Below are positions 34,546-45,720 of a stretch of DNA of 64,000 nt, one piece after another. This DNA is from Warburgia ugandensis. Lineage: Eukaryota; Streptophyta; Magnoliopsida; Canellales; Canellaceae. The position numbers were made by a program, and so were the translations under genes. The notes under the pieces were generated by a model that had not been told where the DNA came from, did not search any database, and saw only the letters and a program-made list of their open reading frames with translations. The first letter of the stretch is position 1; every line of letters starts with the position of its first letter. Location: positions 45,956,001 to 46,020,000 of the forward strand of contig CP141127.1 of the NCBI GenBank assembly GCA_035236585.1, given 5' to 3'.

Positions 34546-35168
34546 CTTATTTTCCCCAAAAATGCAGTGTTTTATGGACTCCGTTGCATCCTTTCTCCCT
34601 TGTTCTTCCTCTCTCTCTCTTACCTGTTTTTCTTTCTTTTCCCCATAGCCCAAGACATCCTACACTTTAAGGGGATGTCTTGTCTAGTTCACATGTGGTT
34701 TGGGTCTCCTTTCCATTCTATTCTGTCACAAATCCTCCAAGTCTCCTCTTTCCCATCCTATATTACTCAAATTCTGATCTTATTCTATCACATATTCACT
34801 CTCCTAGTTCTTAGAATTTCTCAGAATCCTGACCCTTCATCTTATTATCCTCCAAATCCTAGTCTCACTTTATTCTATGTTGACTTTCCTGATTTTCGGA
34901 GATTCCTGCAGTTCCTATCAATTATCCTGTATATACTTGTGTATCCTAGATCACCAAGATTTTTTTCTCAAGGATTTTTTGAGATTCATTGTATTTGGAT
35001 GTCCCCTGGTGTGTGGGCAAGAAAAAGACTGTTCATTTGCCATCACAGAGACTTGGGCCCTAGACCAAAGGCATACAAATTTACTTTGCAAAGTTAAGCT
35101 AACTTGCTTCTCTTGTTAATTTCTTGTAAAAATAAATATTTACATTAATAACAATTCAAGTTGTTACA

Positions 35169-38060
35169 AATATTGATGAGATTGAGTCTGTTAACTAGCT
35201 CAGTCAAATCATTATTACTGCCTCCAAAATTATCTTAAGTTGAAAAAAGAGAGTTAAAATCTCCAATAACAGCCCAAGAGGTTGGAATATGCGGTTCTGA
35301 CTCAATCAACTTGTTCCATAATGTTTTCATTTGTTGATATTAGTGCTGGCATAACCACATGTGATAAGGAGTGGAAAATTATGAGAGGCCTTATCTGAAA
35401 CCTTTATGGTTATGTAATGATTACCCTCCCTTTCTTCCGTAACCATAAGTGGCTCTTTGGTCAAAGTCCTGAAGAAGGTACAATGACCTTATTAGGGTAT
35501 TTGTCCTTGAATTTATATTTAAGTGGCTTGTATTTGCTGTTTTTTATGAAGGTTTCAACAATGAATATGATCTGAGGGTCAACTGAGTTGAGAATGGAAC
35601 TAAGGGAATCCCAAAAGCAGCTCTTTTTAGAGCCCTGCAATTCCATGCAAGCATTTTAATCATCATGAAAAGATGTGTTTAGGAGCACCTGATGGACCGG
35701 AAGCATCCATATTTTCCTGGCAGCTGAGGGCATCTTCTTCTTCTTCATCTTTGATAAACATGGACCATGCCACAGTCATCTTTGATTGATTCTCCAGTTG
35801 TATGAGCCATTCATGAAACTCTTCAAGTTCTCTTTCCAGCTCCTTCCCTTTGTTTTCAAAGGAGCATATCACTTCCATCCTTTGGATTTTTCTGCTCTCA
35901 GCAGATCAATAAGGTCTGGAACGTGGAAAGGTTGTTGGCATAGGATATAATACATTTCCTTGGTTAAGGGGTGAAAACTGGAGAATATCATGGTGAAAAC
36001 TGAACGGGCTAGACTGGAACAAGCACGTTCCTAGGAGTCATGGGGTGAAAACTGGAGAATATCTTGGTGGAAACAAGGTTTAAATTGGAGAAAGAAATCT
36101 CTGCATGGGCAGTATTGTTTGGTGGAGTGATGTCTTCTTCTCTGTCTCTTTTGCTTCCCTCACTTTTAGCTGGAATAGCACTTCTGGAGGAGTTGTGGGG
36201 TAGGTGCAGCATCCATGGTATTGGAAATAGCAGTTTCTTGAGAAGCGATATCTGACAAAGAGAAGGATTCAACTGAGGAAGATGAGAGGAGGAAATACCA
36301 TGTACGTAGGCCATTTTTATAATGAACAGCTGAAAATAACTGATAAAGCAATGATACAGTAACCGGAGAATAATTAGGGTCTTTGTACTTGTACTGTACA
36401 GGTTGAGTCTAGAGAAGTATATAAATAGAGTTGGTTAGAAGAGGATCTGGCTCAAATGATAAGCCTGAGAGGATAAAAAATTATGCGTGCAAGCCTGTGT
36501 ATCAGATAAAACCTGTGCTGTTTCTTTTGATGCCTGATAGTGTGCTGAAGCTGGAGAAAAGAAGATTTGTTGAGAAAAAGGTTTTTGAGTGTGCATGGTA
36601 AATATTGGTTGGTCCTGTCAACAAAACATGGGGAATGACTTGTAGGGGTAAATGTTTGCTCAGAGGGACTAAGCATGCTTAAATCTCCATAATTGAGGTC
36701 AATAAATAATTTTTGGATTTTCTCCCCTGGCTTTATGTTTATTTCTTTTTCTCTTGCCTTTAGGGTAAGAGGAACCCTGCAATCAGAATCATACAGAAAC
36801 CCCTTTGATCTCTTCTCTTCTTCTGAACGGACTTCATCATCTTCTGCAGGATCAGATGCTTCCTGAGGGCAACCTGATGGGAAGCTAACACTTCTTTTGA
36901 TAATTCTGTGTGTCGAATTCCTTTTTGATACCATGTTTCCATTGTGAAAGTGAGGTTGTATTCAAAATTATTATCTGAAATCCTACTGAAATCAATTGAC
37001 AGGACCTTCTCTTCCCTTTGATGGCAAGGCTCTTCATTTTGAATTCGGAACTCCAGAGAGAAGACATTGGCTTTAAGTCTTACTTTTTCTGAATTTGTTA
37101 GCTTTAAGACTTATTTTTCTGAATTTGAACACTGAATCTTCTCTAAGTTGTGACACGCCTGTTCATATAATTCTTCCTCATGCACTTCATAATACTTTTC
37201 ATCAATTAATGACTTCATGGATATTGATAGTTTTGTACTGGCACAGAACTCATTCTCTTGAGAAGACAGTAACGGATTCTTTTCAAAATCTCCTGAAGTG
37301 CTCGTTATACTCATGGGAACATTTCATGATCTCCATTGACAGAAATATCAGTCTTCAGTGATTAGATGACTGCCTTGCCAGTCTTTTGTTTCATCAGATA
37401 AAGTGCCACATTTGAAACAATAGTTGGGGGGATTTTCGTATTCGATTGGGTGCCAGATTGGAGTGGACTGATGTACTAGATACAAACTTTCTATTGGATC
37501 ATGTTGATGATCGAATTTGACCAAAATCCTGGCATATATTCCTCTTGAAACATTTTTACCTTTTTTGAAGAACATATTTTTCGTCCAGTGATCAGAGGTA
37601 AGAGGTGTACCCAGTTCAGATGTGATTTTAAATAATGCTTTTTCAGAACAGAACTCAAATGGAAGATATGGAAATCTAATCAAATATAGGGCAGAGGAAT
37701 TCTTTCAATTTTTTGCCAATGATTCCTGGTTTCAATGGTTTTAGAAGGAGAAAAGATCCAGCAATCTTCTGAGTGCCTCTACTTTGACAAACCAGTAATC
37801 TTTTTCCAAAAAGAATCTCATGGCAAATACATGCTCTCCCATGTCTGTGCTTTTGAAGCAATCTTTTATCTTCCATATTTTCTCAAGGATCTTGTGTAAC
37901 TCTTCCATTTTGGGGTTCTTCTTTACTAGTTTATCAATTACTGCAAAGTTCCAGTTGAAAAGATCCACATTTACTATTTCATACCATATTTTCCTTTTGG
38001 TGGCTTTGATATGAGTAGTTATTTTAACTCCAACTCTTCCATGTGATGACACTAAGGTTT
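35169..38060 (-). mobile_element. L1-type LINE, ORF1 and start of ORF2 endonuclease, decayed
   Basis: Read on the minus strand from 38052. A DUF4283-like domain (EELHKILEKIWKIKDCFKST, then GEHVFAMRFFLEKDYWFVKV) leads into a linker and then a CCHC knuckle relic (NYCFKCGTLSDETKDW) at about 37400. A variable charged ORF1 tail (36934-35663) ends ...GAPKHIFS at 35663. ORF2 starts next to the ORF1 stop with an ATG-ATG and an AWNCR motif, continuing into endonuclease (SLSSILNSVDPQIIFIVETF) until it is cut at 35169 by element E. The rest of ORF2 is at 11460-13335. Several frameshifts are present. The 5' end is not defined. Confidence 0.82.
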
Positions 38061-39023
38061 TCCTGTTTGAAAGTTATCCAGTTCCATTCCATTTCTGGTG
38101 GGCATAACTTAACTCTTTCAGCATACGACGTCATTTTGGAAACTATACTTTCTTTACGCACAGAACTAAATAAACTTTCTCATCAAATGGTGGATTTTAC
38201 TTTGATGGTGACCGAAAATTGAATTTTACAAAAGTCAAGAAGCGTACCTGACAATTGTGTGCAAAGCAATTTTCTGTGTAAACAGATCTTCTTGTAATCT
38301 TTTGAACATACCTCGCTGTCGTTATTAACTAACCAAAGTACGTACTCTGAGAGGGAACGCTACACAGCAGCAGCTGGCTTTCAACCTCACAGAGTTATCT
38401 ACTGCCTAGCTATAACAGAGGAGAATCACTTCTATTAGAAGGAGAGACATCCCCATCTTCAGTCTGAGCCTTGGGCAAATGCTAGCCTTGTCATTATCCA
38501 CTTTGTTTAGTCATAGCATTGAACCTTATCTATCAGATGGTTATTTCTTTTCATCTGCAATTGTTTAAACTTTATCAATTAACGTTTGTAGAGGTGCAAC
38601 TTGGCTTTGCCGGGTGGGTTGAACATTTTTTCAAACATGAACTCAACCTGATTTCAGGATAATGCTTTACACAATTTGCTGAAGTTAATTGAACCTGCAC
38701 CCTTAATCTTTGGCACTCTTTCAGTTAGACTGAATATTTTGTTTCTAATTGCCTGTCTGATCATATGGGTTTTGGGATTAGTGTTTTGTTATCGTTTGGT
38801 ACCCTTGGTCTTGCTTCGTAGTTAGAACTGTGTTAGTGCTTTTATATGTACGTCAGCAGAAGTATGGATATTTTTTGTCCTTCTTAGAGTTACTACTGTG
38901 GACTTTTTAAAATATAATGAAACACTTTCAATTATTTTGTATGTAATTTAACTGTACTGTTGTGGGCTATTTACTTGTTACTTTTGTGTCATTAACATGT
39001 TGTTGTGTTATGTTTTAATTCAG
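38061..39023 (+). other. 3' end of the PPR intron, no gene seen
   Basis: AT-rich sequence running into a pyrimidine-rich acceptor region (ATGTTTTAATTCAG at 39010-39023). The beginning may still belong to the L1 leader. No open frame with a recognisable domain is present. Confidence 0.6.
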
Positions 39024-39797
39024 GCAGATGGAGATTATCTGAACGCAGTTAAATTGATCATTGAGTTTAAGGAAAGTGGGTTGCAACCTGAGGTCTACAG
39101 CTACCTTATTGCAATGACAGCATTGGTTAAAGAGCAAAATGAGTTCTCCAAAGCTCTACGGAAGCTGAAAGGTTCCGTGAAGGATGGTTTGATACCTGAA
39201 CTTGATATAGATGACTCTGCACTTATTGAAAAGTATCAGTCCGATCTTCTTAAGGATGGCATGCGCTTATCCAATTGGGCTATTGATGAGGGAGGAACTA
39301 CGCTTCTGGGGGTGGTCCACGAGAGGCTCCTTGCACTTTATACATGTGCAGGTCAAGGGCTTGAGGCTGAGCGCCAGTTATGGAAAATGAAGCTGGCAGG
39401 TAAAGAGCCTGATAAGGAACTTTATGACATTGTTTTAGCCATTTGTGCCTCTCAGAAAGAGGTTGGTGCTGTTCGCAGATTGCTAGCTAGAATGGAGGCA
39501 ATGAATGCAATGCCTAGAAAAAAGACTCTCTTGTGGTTGTTACGTGGATACATTAAAGGACGATATTTTGAAGATGCTTCAGAAACATTAATAAACATGC
39601 TGGACTTGGGTTTGCTTCCTGAATATATGGACAGGGCCGCTGTGATACAGGGACTAAGAAAAGATATCCAACAGTCAGCAAATGTTGAACCTTATCTCAA
39701 GCTCTGTAAACGTCTATCTGATGCCGATCTCATTGGGCCTTGTCTTATATATCTGTATATAAGTGACCAGAAACTTTGGATCATGAAAATGATCTGA
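39024..39797 (+). CDS. PPR protein of the At2g30100 type, exon 2 (residues 244-500, stop)
   Basis: This is the second coding exon of the gene that begins at 9644. The acceptor is TTTTAATTCAG ending at 39023. The first codons read A-D-G-D-Y-L and join in frame after ...WRMM, giving a continuous family-like segment across the junction. It contains helical PPR-like pairs (for example VYSYLIAMTALVKEQNEFS and a later ELYDIVLAICASQKEVGAV segment, then KKTLLWLLRGYIKGRYFEDA) and ends with an intact C terminus (IYLYISDQKLWIMKMI) and a stop at 39795-39797. The joined protein is about 500 residues, close to what I recall for the family. No frameshift or internal stop is present, so the gene looks functional despite its 28.65-kb intron. 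Which organelle RNA it binds is not known from the sequence. Confidence 0.88.
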   Translation, partial: ADGDYLNAVKLIIEFKESGLQPEVYSYLIAMTALVKEQNEFSKALRKLKGSVKDGLIPELDIDDSALIEKYQSDLLKDGMRLSNWAIDEGGTTLLGVVHERLLALYTCAGQGLEAERQLWKMKLAGKEPDKELYDIVLAICASQKEVGAVRRLLARMEAMNAMPRKKTLLWLLRGYIKGRYFEDASETLINMLDLGLLPEYMDRAAVIQGLRKDIQQSANVEPYLKLCKRLSDADLIGPCLIYLYISDQKLWIMKMI

Positions 39798-41189
39798 TAA
39801 TTTTAAAAGAAGCTCTGGCACGATACTGTCTTCATCTAGTGATTGGCTGGTTTATTAGGAGTAAGGACAGGAGCTTCTGTGAGGCAATATTTACGTGACC
39901 TTGTTTTGTTACGAGGAGTCAAGTGGATTAGGACCATTAGCAAAAGCTTCTGCCCGACACCCTTTTCTGTAATTTTTATGGTTATGGAGTCAAGCGGATT
40001 AGGTCCAGTGTGTAACTTGTATGTATATCTATTATGTAAATTTGTACAGTTATGGAGGAGTGGGGAGCAGTACAAATATTAGGATGGATGGTTTCAGGAG
40101 CAATATACTTCTAAGTTGCATGGCAGCGACTGTATTACTGCATCATGCCAATTGCATCGTCTCGGGGCTTTGCAAGTTTCTCCTGGAGTATTTTTCAAGT
40201 GGTAGCAACGGTCAACATCTTTGGGAACTGGCAGTGGATATTCTGTATAGCAATGGGTTTAAGGTGTTGTATTCTTGTTCGAGCACGCTTTTACGCTTTG
40301 GAAACATCTTGTGCTTCATCTTTAATCACTTGAACAAAGGGGATTTTTGTGATACTTGTGAACTATAGCCATCTCGGTTCACTTTACCGAAAGGCACACG
40401 CACAATGGTCTCTCTCTCTCTCTCTCTCTCTCTAGCACTTTGGAATGCTATCTTTCGCTTGTTTAGGCATCGTGTTTTCACTTATGTCAAATCTTTATTT
40501 TACTTGTCTCAGACGTTCCCTTCCCTGACGTCCCCTCTTAACAGCGGCAGACTTCTTTCACATATTAATTTCCTTCTCCTGTAGCAAACATTTCTGAGTT
40601 TTTCATTTATAAGTTACTTTTTAGCTGTCTATGTGCGCTTGGTTTTATGTTGTTTAGCAACTATTGCACATATCATTCAATCATCAAATTTTGTTAACTT
40701 CATCATTTTTAGGCAACTATAATAGTTGTACGGATGCAAATGCTTTTTTTTTTTTTTTTTGTTCCTGTCAATGTGAATTACTTAAAAAGTTTCATATAAA
40801 CCATATATTTGCTGTTGAGCTTGGTCCCTGACCAAGGGCTGTTGGTTCAAGTTTGCTCATTATGCACTCACATTTCATCTACTGTTTTCTCATTAAAATC
40901 TCAACTTATATTTGAAGTCTTTTGTTTGAGAAGTTTTGCTTTTATATTCTTTAGCAAGTGGAGGTTAGACCACTTGCAAAAATAATAGAACAGAAAATTA
41001 AAAACTTAGATCACGTTAAATGCATTAAAAGTGATAATTAAATGGTACTATTCAATGATGACGAAATCAATCAAATGTGGAAAAGTTACTTAAAAAAATT
41101 GTTAAGTTACATATGTCTTGAGAATATGGAGATTAAAAGAATTATAAACACAAATAATGTTAGACTGCATGTACTTACAATTATAGGAT
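39798..41189 (+). other. 3' UTR and downstream flank of the PPR gene
   Basis: No recognisable coding sequence. The first few hundred bases are probably 3' UTR, but no convincing AATAAA was found close by. A (TC)n run lies at about 40411-40434 and a T run at about 40746-40760. Small open frames at 39843-40370 on both strands are treated as chance. Confidence 0.5.
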
Positions 41190-41655
41190 CATAATATCTA
41201 AAGCGAAAGAGGCTGTGAAAAAAGATGAAATCAAGAAAGGCCCTAAGTGTGATGGTATACCAATAGAAGTGTGAAGGTATATTGGAGATAGTAAAGTAGT
41301 TTGGATAAAAAGTTGTTTAATAAGATCGTAGAATCAAATAAACTGCTAGATGAATGGAGGAAAAGTTATATCTTATCAATTTATAAGAATAAAGGAAATA
41401 TATGAGTTGCACTAATTACTATGGAATCAAACTATAAGCCATACCATAAAACTTTGGAAAAGAGTGATTGAGAAGAGGTAACAACATGAAATGAATTTAT
41501 TTGAAAACCAGTTTGGTTTCATTGCATGGAAGGTCTACCATTAAAGATATTTTCCTACTTAGACAATTGATATAGAAATAATTGGGAGAAGAGAAAGGAC
41601 CTTCACATGATCTTTATTGACTTACAAAAATCTTATGATAAGTTCCCTTGACATA
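41190..41655 (+). mobile_element. RTE-clade LINE fragment, RT N-terminal half
   Basis: In broken plus-strand frames the following are visible: KEAVKK-MK, GPKCDGIPIEV-like, ESNKLLDEWRKSYI, YKNKGN followed by CTNYYGIKL, KTLEKSD-like, NQFGFIAWKVYH and DLHMIFIDLQKSYD. This is the RT entry region of RTE LINEs, the same group as 27030-30230 but an independent fragment on the other strand. It stops at about 41655, and the ~70 bp from there to LTR B2 are unclassified. Confidence 0.75.
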
Positions 41656-41725
41656 AACTTGTAGGCTTCTCTTCAACTCATAGTATACTATACCACAAAG
41701 CCGTTCTCATCTCCTTAACTCGACA

Positions 41726-44336
41726 TGCCACAACCCAAAAAGTCAAATCTTTTCCAAGGATCCTTAGAAATGAAGTATTAAGGCAGTCAAGAAAAGATGT
41801 GCCCAAAATCTTTCCTAAAAGATCACCACCCATAAAAGAAGGAAAAAAGATGATCGAAGTGCAAATAGAAAAAGATATAGCTTCTACTTAGCTAGAAAGT
41901 CTAAAAAGAGGGTAGCATCAAGGAGTTAGTAATGAGAGGATAAGAGGGCATTCATCTTTAAGGAAGGTTGAACCATAGAAGAGACTTTCTCTGTCCCCAT
42001 GGGGAGGAATGGACTTGTAGGGGGGACTACCCACGATACCACCACGTACGTACTTGGCCCTATACTACTCAAGGGTGGTGTCTAATCATCATCATCACAA
42101 AGTTAGAGGGAGGGTGGCCAACCCTACAACCCTTCTAGCATAGTACCCACCGGGTGGAATCACCCTCATAAATTAACAATAAGTCATAAATCATGGAAAG
42201 ACTCTATAAAATAATCTCAATAAGTATGATCAAAGCCCATGATAAATACAGTACATCACATGTAAAACATGGTTATTTGCAAAAATGGAATGTCATGCTA
42301 CCAACAAGAAGTAGAGGAATATTTATGTGAACATGAGAAGACATAAAAACACATGCCTCAAAAACTTTAGAGAACAGGTCATGGTTGTTGAAATCACGGA
42401 GAAATTTGAATGAAATCACCTACCTCGATAAATGCAGTGCTCTAATGAGGCACGCGGGCAATATCACGTCGCGCCCTTTGACATACCTGTCACATCTATC
42501 ACTTGGCATTCTTACATCTAAAAGTAAACAAATCCAAGTGATAACTTCATTAATCTAGCCATTAATCTTAGATCCATGGTCTACATTGTTGATTAACCCT
42601 CCATTAAGGCAGTCCTGAGCTAGATGTTTGTCTTTCTAACATATAGACTATCATATATCATTTCTGATTTCACTCCTACTCATTTTCATCACAATCCATT
42701 TAATTTCTATGTACATTTAGTGATTCACATGTATCTCTATTATGCATCGATCTGACGATCAGATCGCTCTTTGATTACCCCATCCTAAGGCACCTAATTA
42801 GATGGATGGGTAAGATCACTTTTCTTGGAAATTCCAATGAGATCTATTCTTCTAATCCCCTAGATCATCTCATATTTGATGTATCCAATTAAGGTCTAAG
42901 GCCTAATCGTCCATTGATCAGCCTGATCTAGGTCATCTCATATTTTTTGTGCTTTAACCATTTAAAGGGTGTTCAAGTCTAGATTTTTATCTTGCTTCTA
43001 TGTCTGCTACATCAAGACAATCACAGCGCATCTTTCGGATCATGATTTGGGCCTCTATAGCTCTTAAAATCACATTTTTTGTGAATGCACAGTTTAAAAA
43101 ATCCAAAGAAATCAAGAAAAAAAAGAGATTTAAATTGCGTCGCACATGATGAGCTTGCACTCGCCGTGTGTTGCCACATGTGCCATGCCATGTGTCACCG
43201 TGCGTGTCATGCCCCGTGCTCACTGTGAGTGCATGCCACCTAGGCGCGTCTCCACCATGTCCCGTGAGCAGTTGCCCGCATTGCCGTTGTCGGGGATGTC
43301 GACCGGCCTGGTCTGCTGTAGCCAGAGACGACGGTCGGACTCCAGTCATCGCCGGCAACCCCCAGGTGCCCAAATCTTTTGATTTTTGCACCATTTTGCT
43401 CATTTTTTACATACCTTCCATTTTTAAGCTTCCCATCAAGGGATTTTATCATTTTCTTATGTTCTTACATGCTTTTTACCACATTTTTAAAAAATCTTCC
43501 TATTATTGTTTTTTGAGTTTTTTGGCATCCCTAGTTGTCCAATCACCATGAAAATTCATGGGTTTGTTCTTTGTGTCATCATACATAAGATGAATAGTTC
43601 AAATCATCATCTGACACTGTTTCATTGACTTATTTTGAAAACAATGGTAATGCGTATCTCTTCACCTGAAAACAGCAATCCACGCCATTTTTGGGCACTA
43701 AAACAACAAAAAGAAAATGGAAAAGATTGGGGAGTGAATGGAAGATGGCCTACCTCAGTCAAGTCGGGCACTCCCAGTTGCTTTTCGTCACCAGTGCATG
43801 CATGGGAGGGAACAATCAGCGGCGTCCTTACTGTGAAACTTTGTCACTGGTGATGTCGTTGCCAGAGACAAGGAAAACGATGGAGTAATTGCAGTTCAAA
43901 AACTGAGTTGCATTAATGGTGTGGGGTGGGGGGGGGGAGGCACATTTAAGGCCACCCCATTATTACTATTTTTTTTTAAAGTCTATTTTACATTTATGGT
44001 GATATGATTACCAATAATAAATGCTGGTAATCATCACCCTGCCTCTTAAATGCCTATCCCGTCATGAATGTTTATGTGATTTTGTGGGCCCCACTTGTGA
44101 AATGACTGTTCTGTCCCTCTAGATAATTTAATTATATACAAAAATTAAAATAATTAGTCATTTTTACTCCGATCTCTGATTTTAGCATTTTTAGTGGCAT
44201 TGGATTCCATTTTTTGAGTATATCTCAGTTATTGAGGTTTTAACTAGAGATTCTATCTCCAAATTTCTCAAATTGTCAATTTTCCATAATTTCACAAAAT
44301 TAAATATTCTAGAATTCAAAAATAGCAAATATTACA
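41726..44336 (-). mobile_element. Family B large LTR, copy B2 (solo)
   Basis: Read on the minus strand it starts TGTAATATTTGC at 44336 and ends TTTTTGGGTTGTGGCA at 41726. It is homologous to B1 throughout. It carries the CpG-rich block at about 43140-43370 and the shared module at 42019-42148. No pol sequence is present. Flanks do not match (cgaca on the left, agatg on the right). The right flank is Athila pol and the left flank is unclassified or LINE DNA, so the LTR sits at a rearranged junction rather than a simple insertion. Confidence 0.78.
42019..42148 (-). promoter_or_regulatory. Shared LTR module in B2
   Basis: On the minus strand half 1 (42148-42112) reads GGGTACTATGCTAGAAGGG and then GGTTGGCCACCC. 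Half 2 (42040-42019) reads GGTATCGTGGGTAGTCCCCC, a diverged form of the B1 box. Confidence 0.6.
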
Positions 44337-45240
44337 AGATGTGTGTATGCATAGGATATGCTTAGAACAAAAGTTCAAACCATCTAGGGAGATACAAAGA
44401 ATACATAACCCTAACAAGAAGGAGGTAGTGAGAGATGAATTGCTTAAACTTTTAAATGTTGGTATAATTGACCTTATATATAATAACACTTGCATCAACC
44501 CAATTTAGGTTGTACCTAAGACGCCAGGAGTCATGATAATTAAGAATGAGGATAGTGGGTTAGTCCCCATTTGCTTGACCATTGGGTGGAGAGTATTTAT
44601 TGATTATCAAAAATTGAACTTGGTCATGAGGAAAGGCCACCTTCTTTTGTCCTTCATTGACCAAATGCTAAGGAGGTTAGCCGGACATAGCTATTATTAC
44701 TTTTTGGATGAATATTATGACTATAACCAAATTCTTATAGTACTTGAGAACCAGGAGAAAACTACCTTTACTTGCCCTTTTGGAATCATTGCTTGTCATC
44801 ATATGCCTTTTGGACTTTGCAATACTCCAACTACTTTTCAAATGAGAATGTTGAGCATATTCTTTGATATGGTCAAGAGATTTCTAGACGTGTTTATGGA
44901 TGATTTCTTTACATTTGGGTCTACTTTTGATGAATATCTGCACCATTTAAAACTTGTCCTTGTTAGGTGTCAGGAAAAGAACTTGGTATTAAATAAGGAA
45001 AAATGTCATTTTATGGTTCAAAATGGCATTGTTTAGAAGTTGATAAGGCTAAAGTAGTTTTAATCTCTAACCTTCCTCCTCCAAGGATAGTGAAGGAAGT
45101 CTTCTTATTTCTAGGCCATGCTAGTTTTTATCGAAGATTCATCAAAGACTTTAGTAAAATTGCTAAGCCCATATATAATTTACTTACTAAGGAAGCAATG
45201 CAACTTTTGACTTTGAAGATGATTGCATGAGAGCATTTGT
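44337..45240 (+). pseudogene. Athila-type reverse transcriptase
   Basis: The frame opens with MHRICLEQKFKPSREIQ right at the B2 boundary, then KKEVVRDELLKLLNVGIID, and continues in the next pieces with TIGWRVFIDYQKLNLVMRKG, KTTFTCPFGI, MPFGLCNTPTTFQMRM and the catalytic FMDDFFTFGSTFDEYLHHLK (YxDD has become FMDD). RCQEKNLVLNKEKCHFMV and FLGHASFYRRFIKDFSKIAK complete the thumb and connection. These stretches are typical of the Athila lineage of Ty3/gypsy. At least two stops or frameshifts are present. Gag and protease are missing because the left flank was lost at B2. Confidence 0.9.
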
Positions 45241-45720
45241 GTTTCTAAAGGCTGAAATTAACTTTTGCACCTATTATTTGACCACCTGACTAGAGTGCAC
45301 CATTCGAAATAACATGTGACACTTCAGACTATGCATGATCAAGGCTATTTTGGGACAACGTATTGATAAACCTCCTCATGTGATATATTATGCCCATAAG
45401 ACATTTAATGATGCCCAAGTCAACTATTCAACAATAGAAAAAGAGTTGCTAGCAATTGTTTTTACATTGGATAAATTTAGATCTTACCTGTTAGGATCTA
45501 AGGTCGTAGTATACTTTGATCATGCAAAACTTAAATATCTTCTTTCAATGAATGATGCAAAACATAGGCTGATCTAATGGATACTATTGCTATAGGAATT
45601 GAAGTTGACATTCAAGATAAGAAAGGTTTGGAAAATGTTGTAGCTGATCACATATCCAGGCTAATTGTGGAGTCTACCAGTAATGGTGTGCCTATTATAG
45701 AGACATTTCCAGATGAGTAA
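45241..45720 (+). pseudogene. Athila-type RNase H
   Basis: The first Asp region is broken (CDTSDYA followed by a stop). IKAILGQRIDKPPHVIYYAH follows, then YSTIEKELLAIVFTLDKFRS with the catalytic Glu and VVVYFDHAKLKYLLS with an Asp. The terminal NVVADHISRL lies near 45640. It continues the pol gene of 44337. Confidence 0.88.

Larger units (their letters stand above)
13336..35168 (-). mobile_element. Tekay/Del-like Ty3/gypsy element E, with nested insertions
   Basis: The element is bounded by the 5-bp target duplication aatat (13331-13335 and 35169-35173). Removing it restores the L1 endonuclease reading frame across the site. On the minus strand it reads 5' LTR (35168 to 31645), a primer-binding site for initiator tRNA-Met, gag zinc knuckles, protease, RT, integrase C terminus, then the 3' LTR (25154 to 13336). 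Without its inserts the element is about 10 kb with LTRs of about 3.5 kb, fitting the large-LTR Tekay/Del group. RNase H and the integrase core are missing and all frames are broken. LTR divergence is clearly higher than in R1 or R2, so it is older than both. Confidence 0.85.
31645..35168 (-). repeat. 5' LTR of element E (3.52 kb)
   Basis: On the minus strand the LTR starts TGTAACAACTTG at 35168 and ends AAGTCCCCACT at 31645. It matches the interrupted 3' LTR at 13336-25154 across its length. It contains a GC-rich minisatellite (33085-33910) and a duplicated ~135-bp block (34268-34545). The RNA start and end were not located. Confidence 0.85.
10373..39023 (+). other. 28.65-kb phase-0 intron of the PPR gene, filled with nested transposons
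   Basis: The intron runs from the donor GTACGA at 10373 to the acceptor TTCAG ending at 39023. It contains a split L1-type LINE, the gypsy element E with its two Reina-like inserts, and an RTE LINE. Non-transposon intron sequence seems limited to about 10373-11460 and 38060-39023, which are AT-rich with no gene seen. A poly-T run at 10774-10783 could be the poly(A) end of the minus-strand L1. All recognised coding remnants inside are transposon-derived. Confidence 0.85.

Noticed and set aside
34567-35097. 176-codon hydrophobic frame
   Set aside because: It lies in the U3 part of the E 5' LTR, in pyrimidine-rich sequence. The partner LTR does not keep the frame.
38997-39023. ATG at 38997 as start of a separate gene
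   Set aside because: The nine codons before 39024 are the pyrimidine-rich acceptor region of the intron.
39843-40368. Open frames of 62-115 codons after the PPR stop
   Set aside because: They overlap on both strands, lack domains, and lie in the likely 3' UTR or flank.
43146-43551. Open frames of 78-138 codons on both strands
   Set aside because: They lie in the CpG-rich block of LTR B2 and are mutually overlapping shadows.
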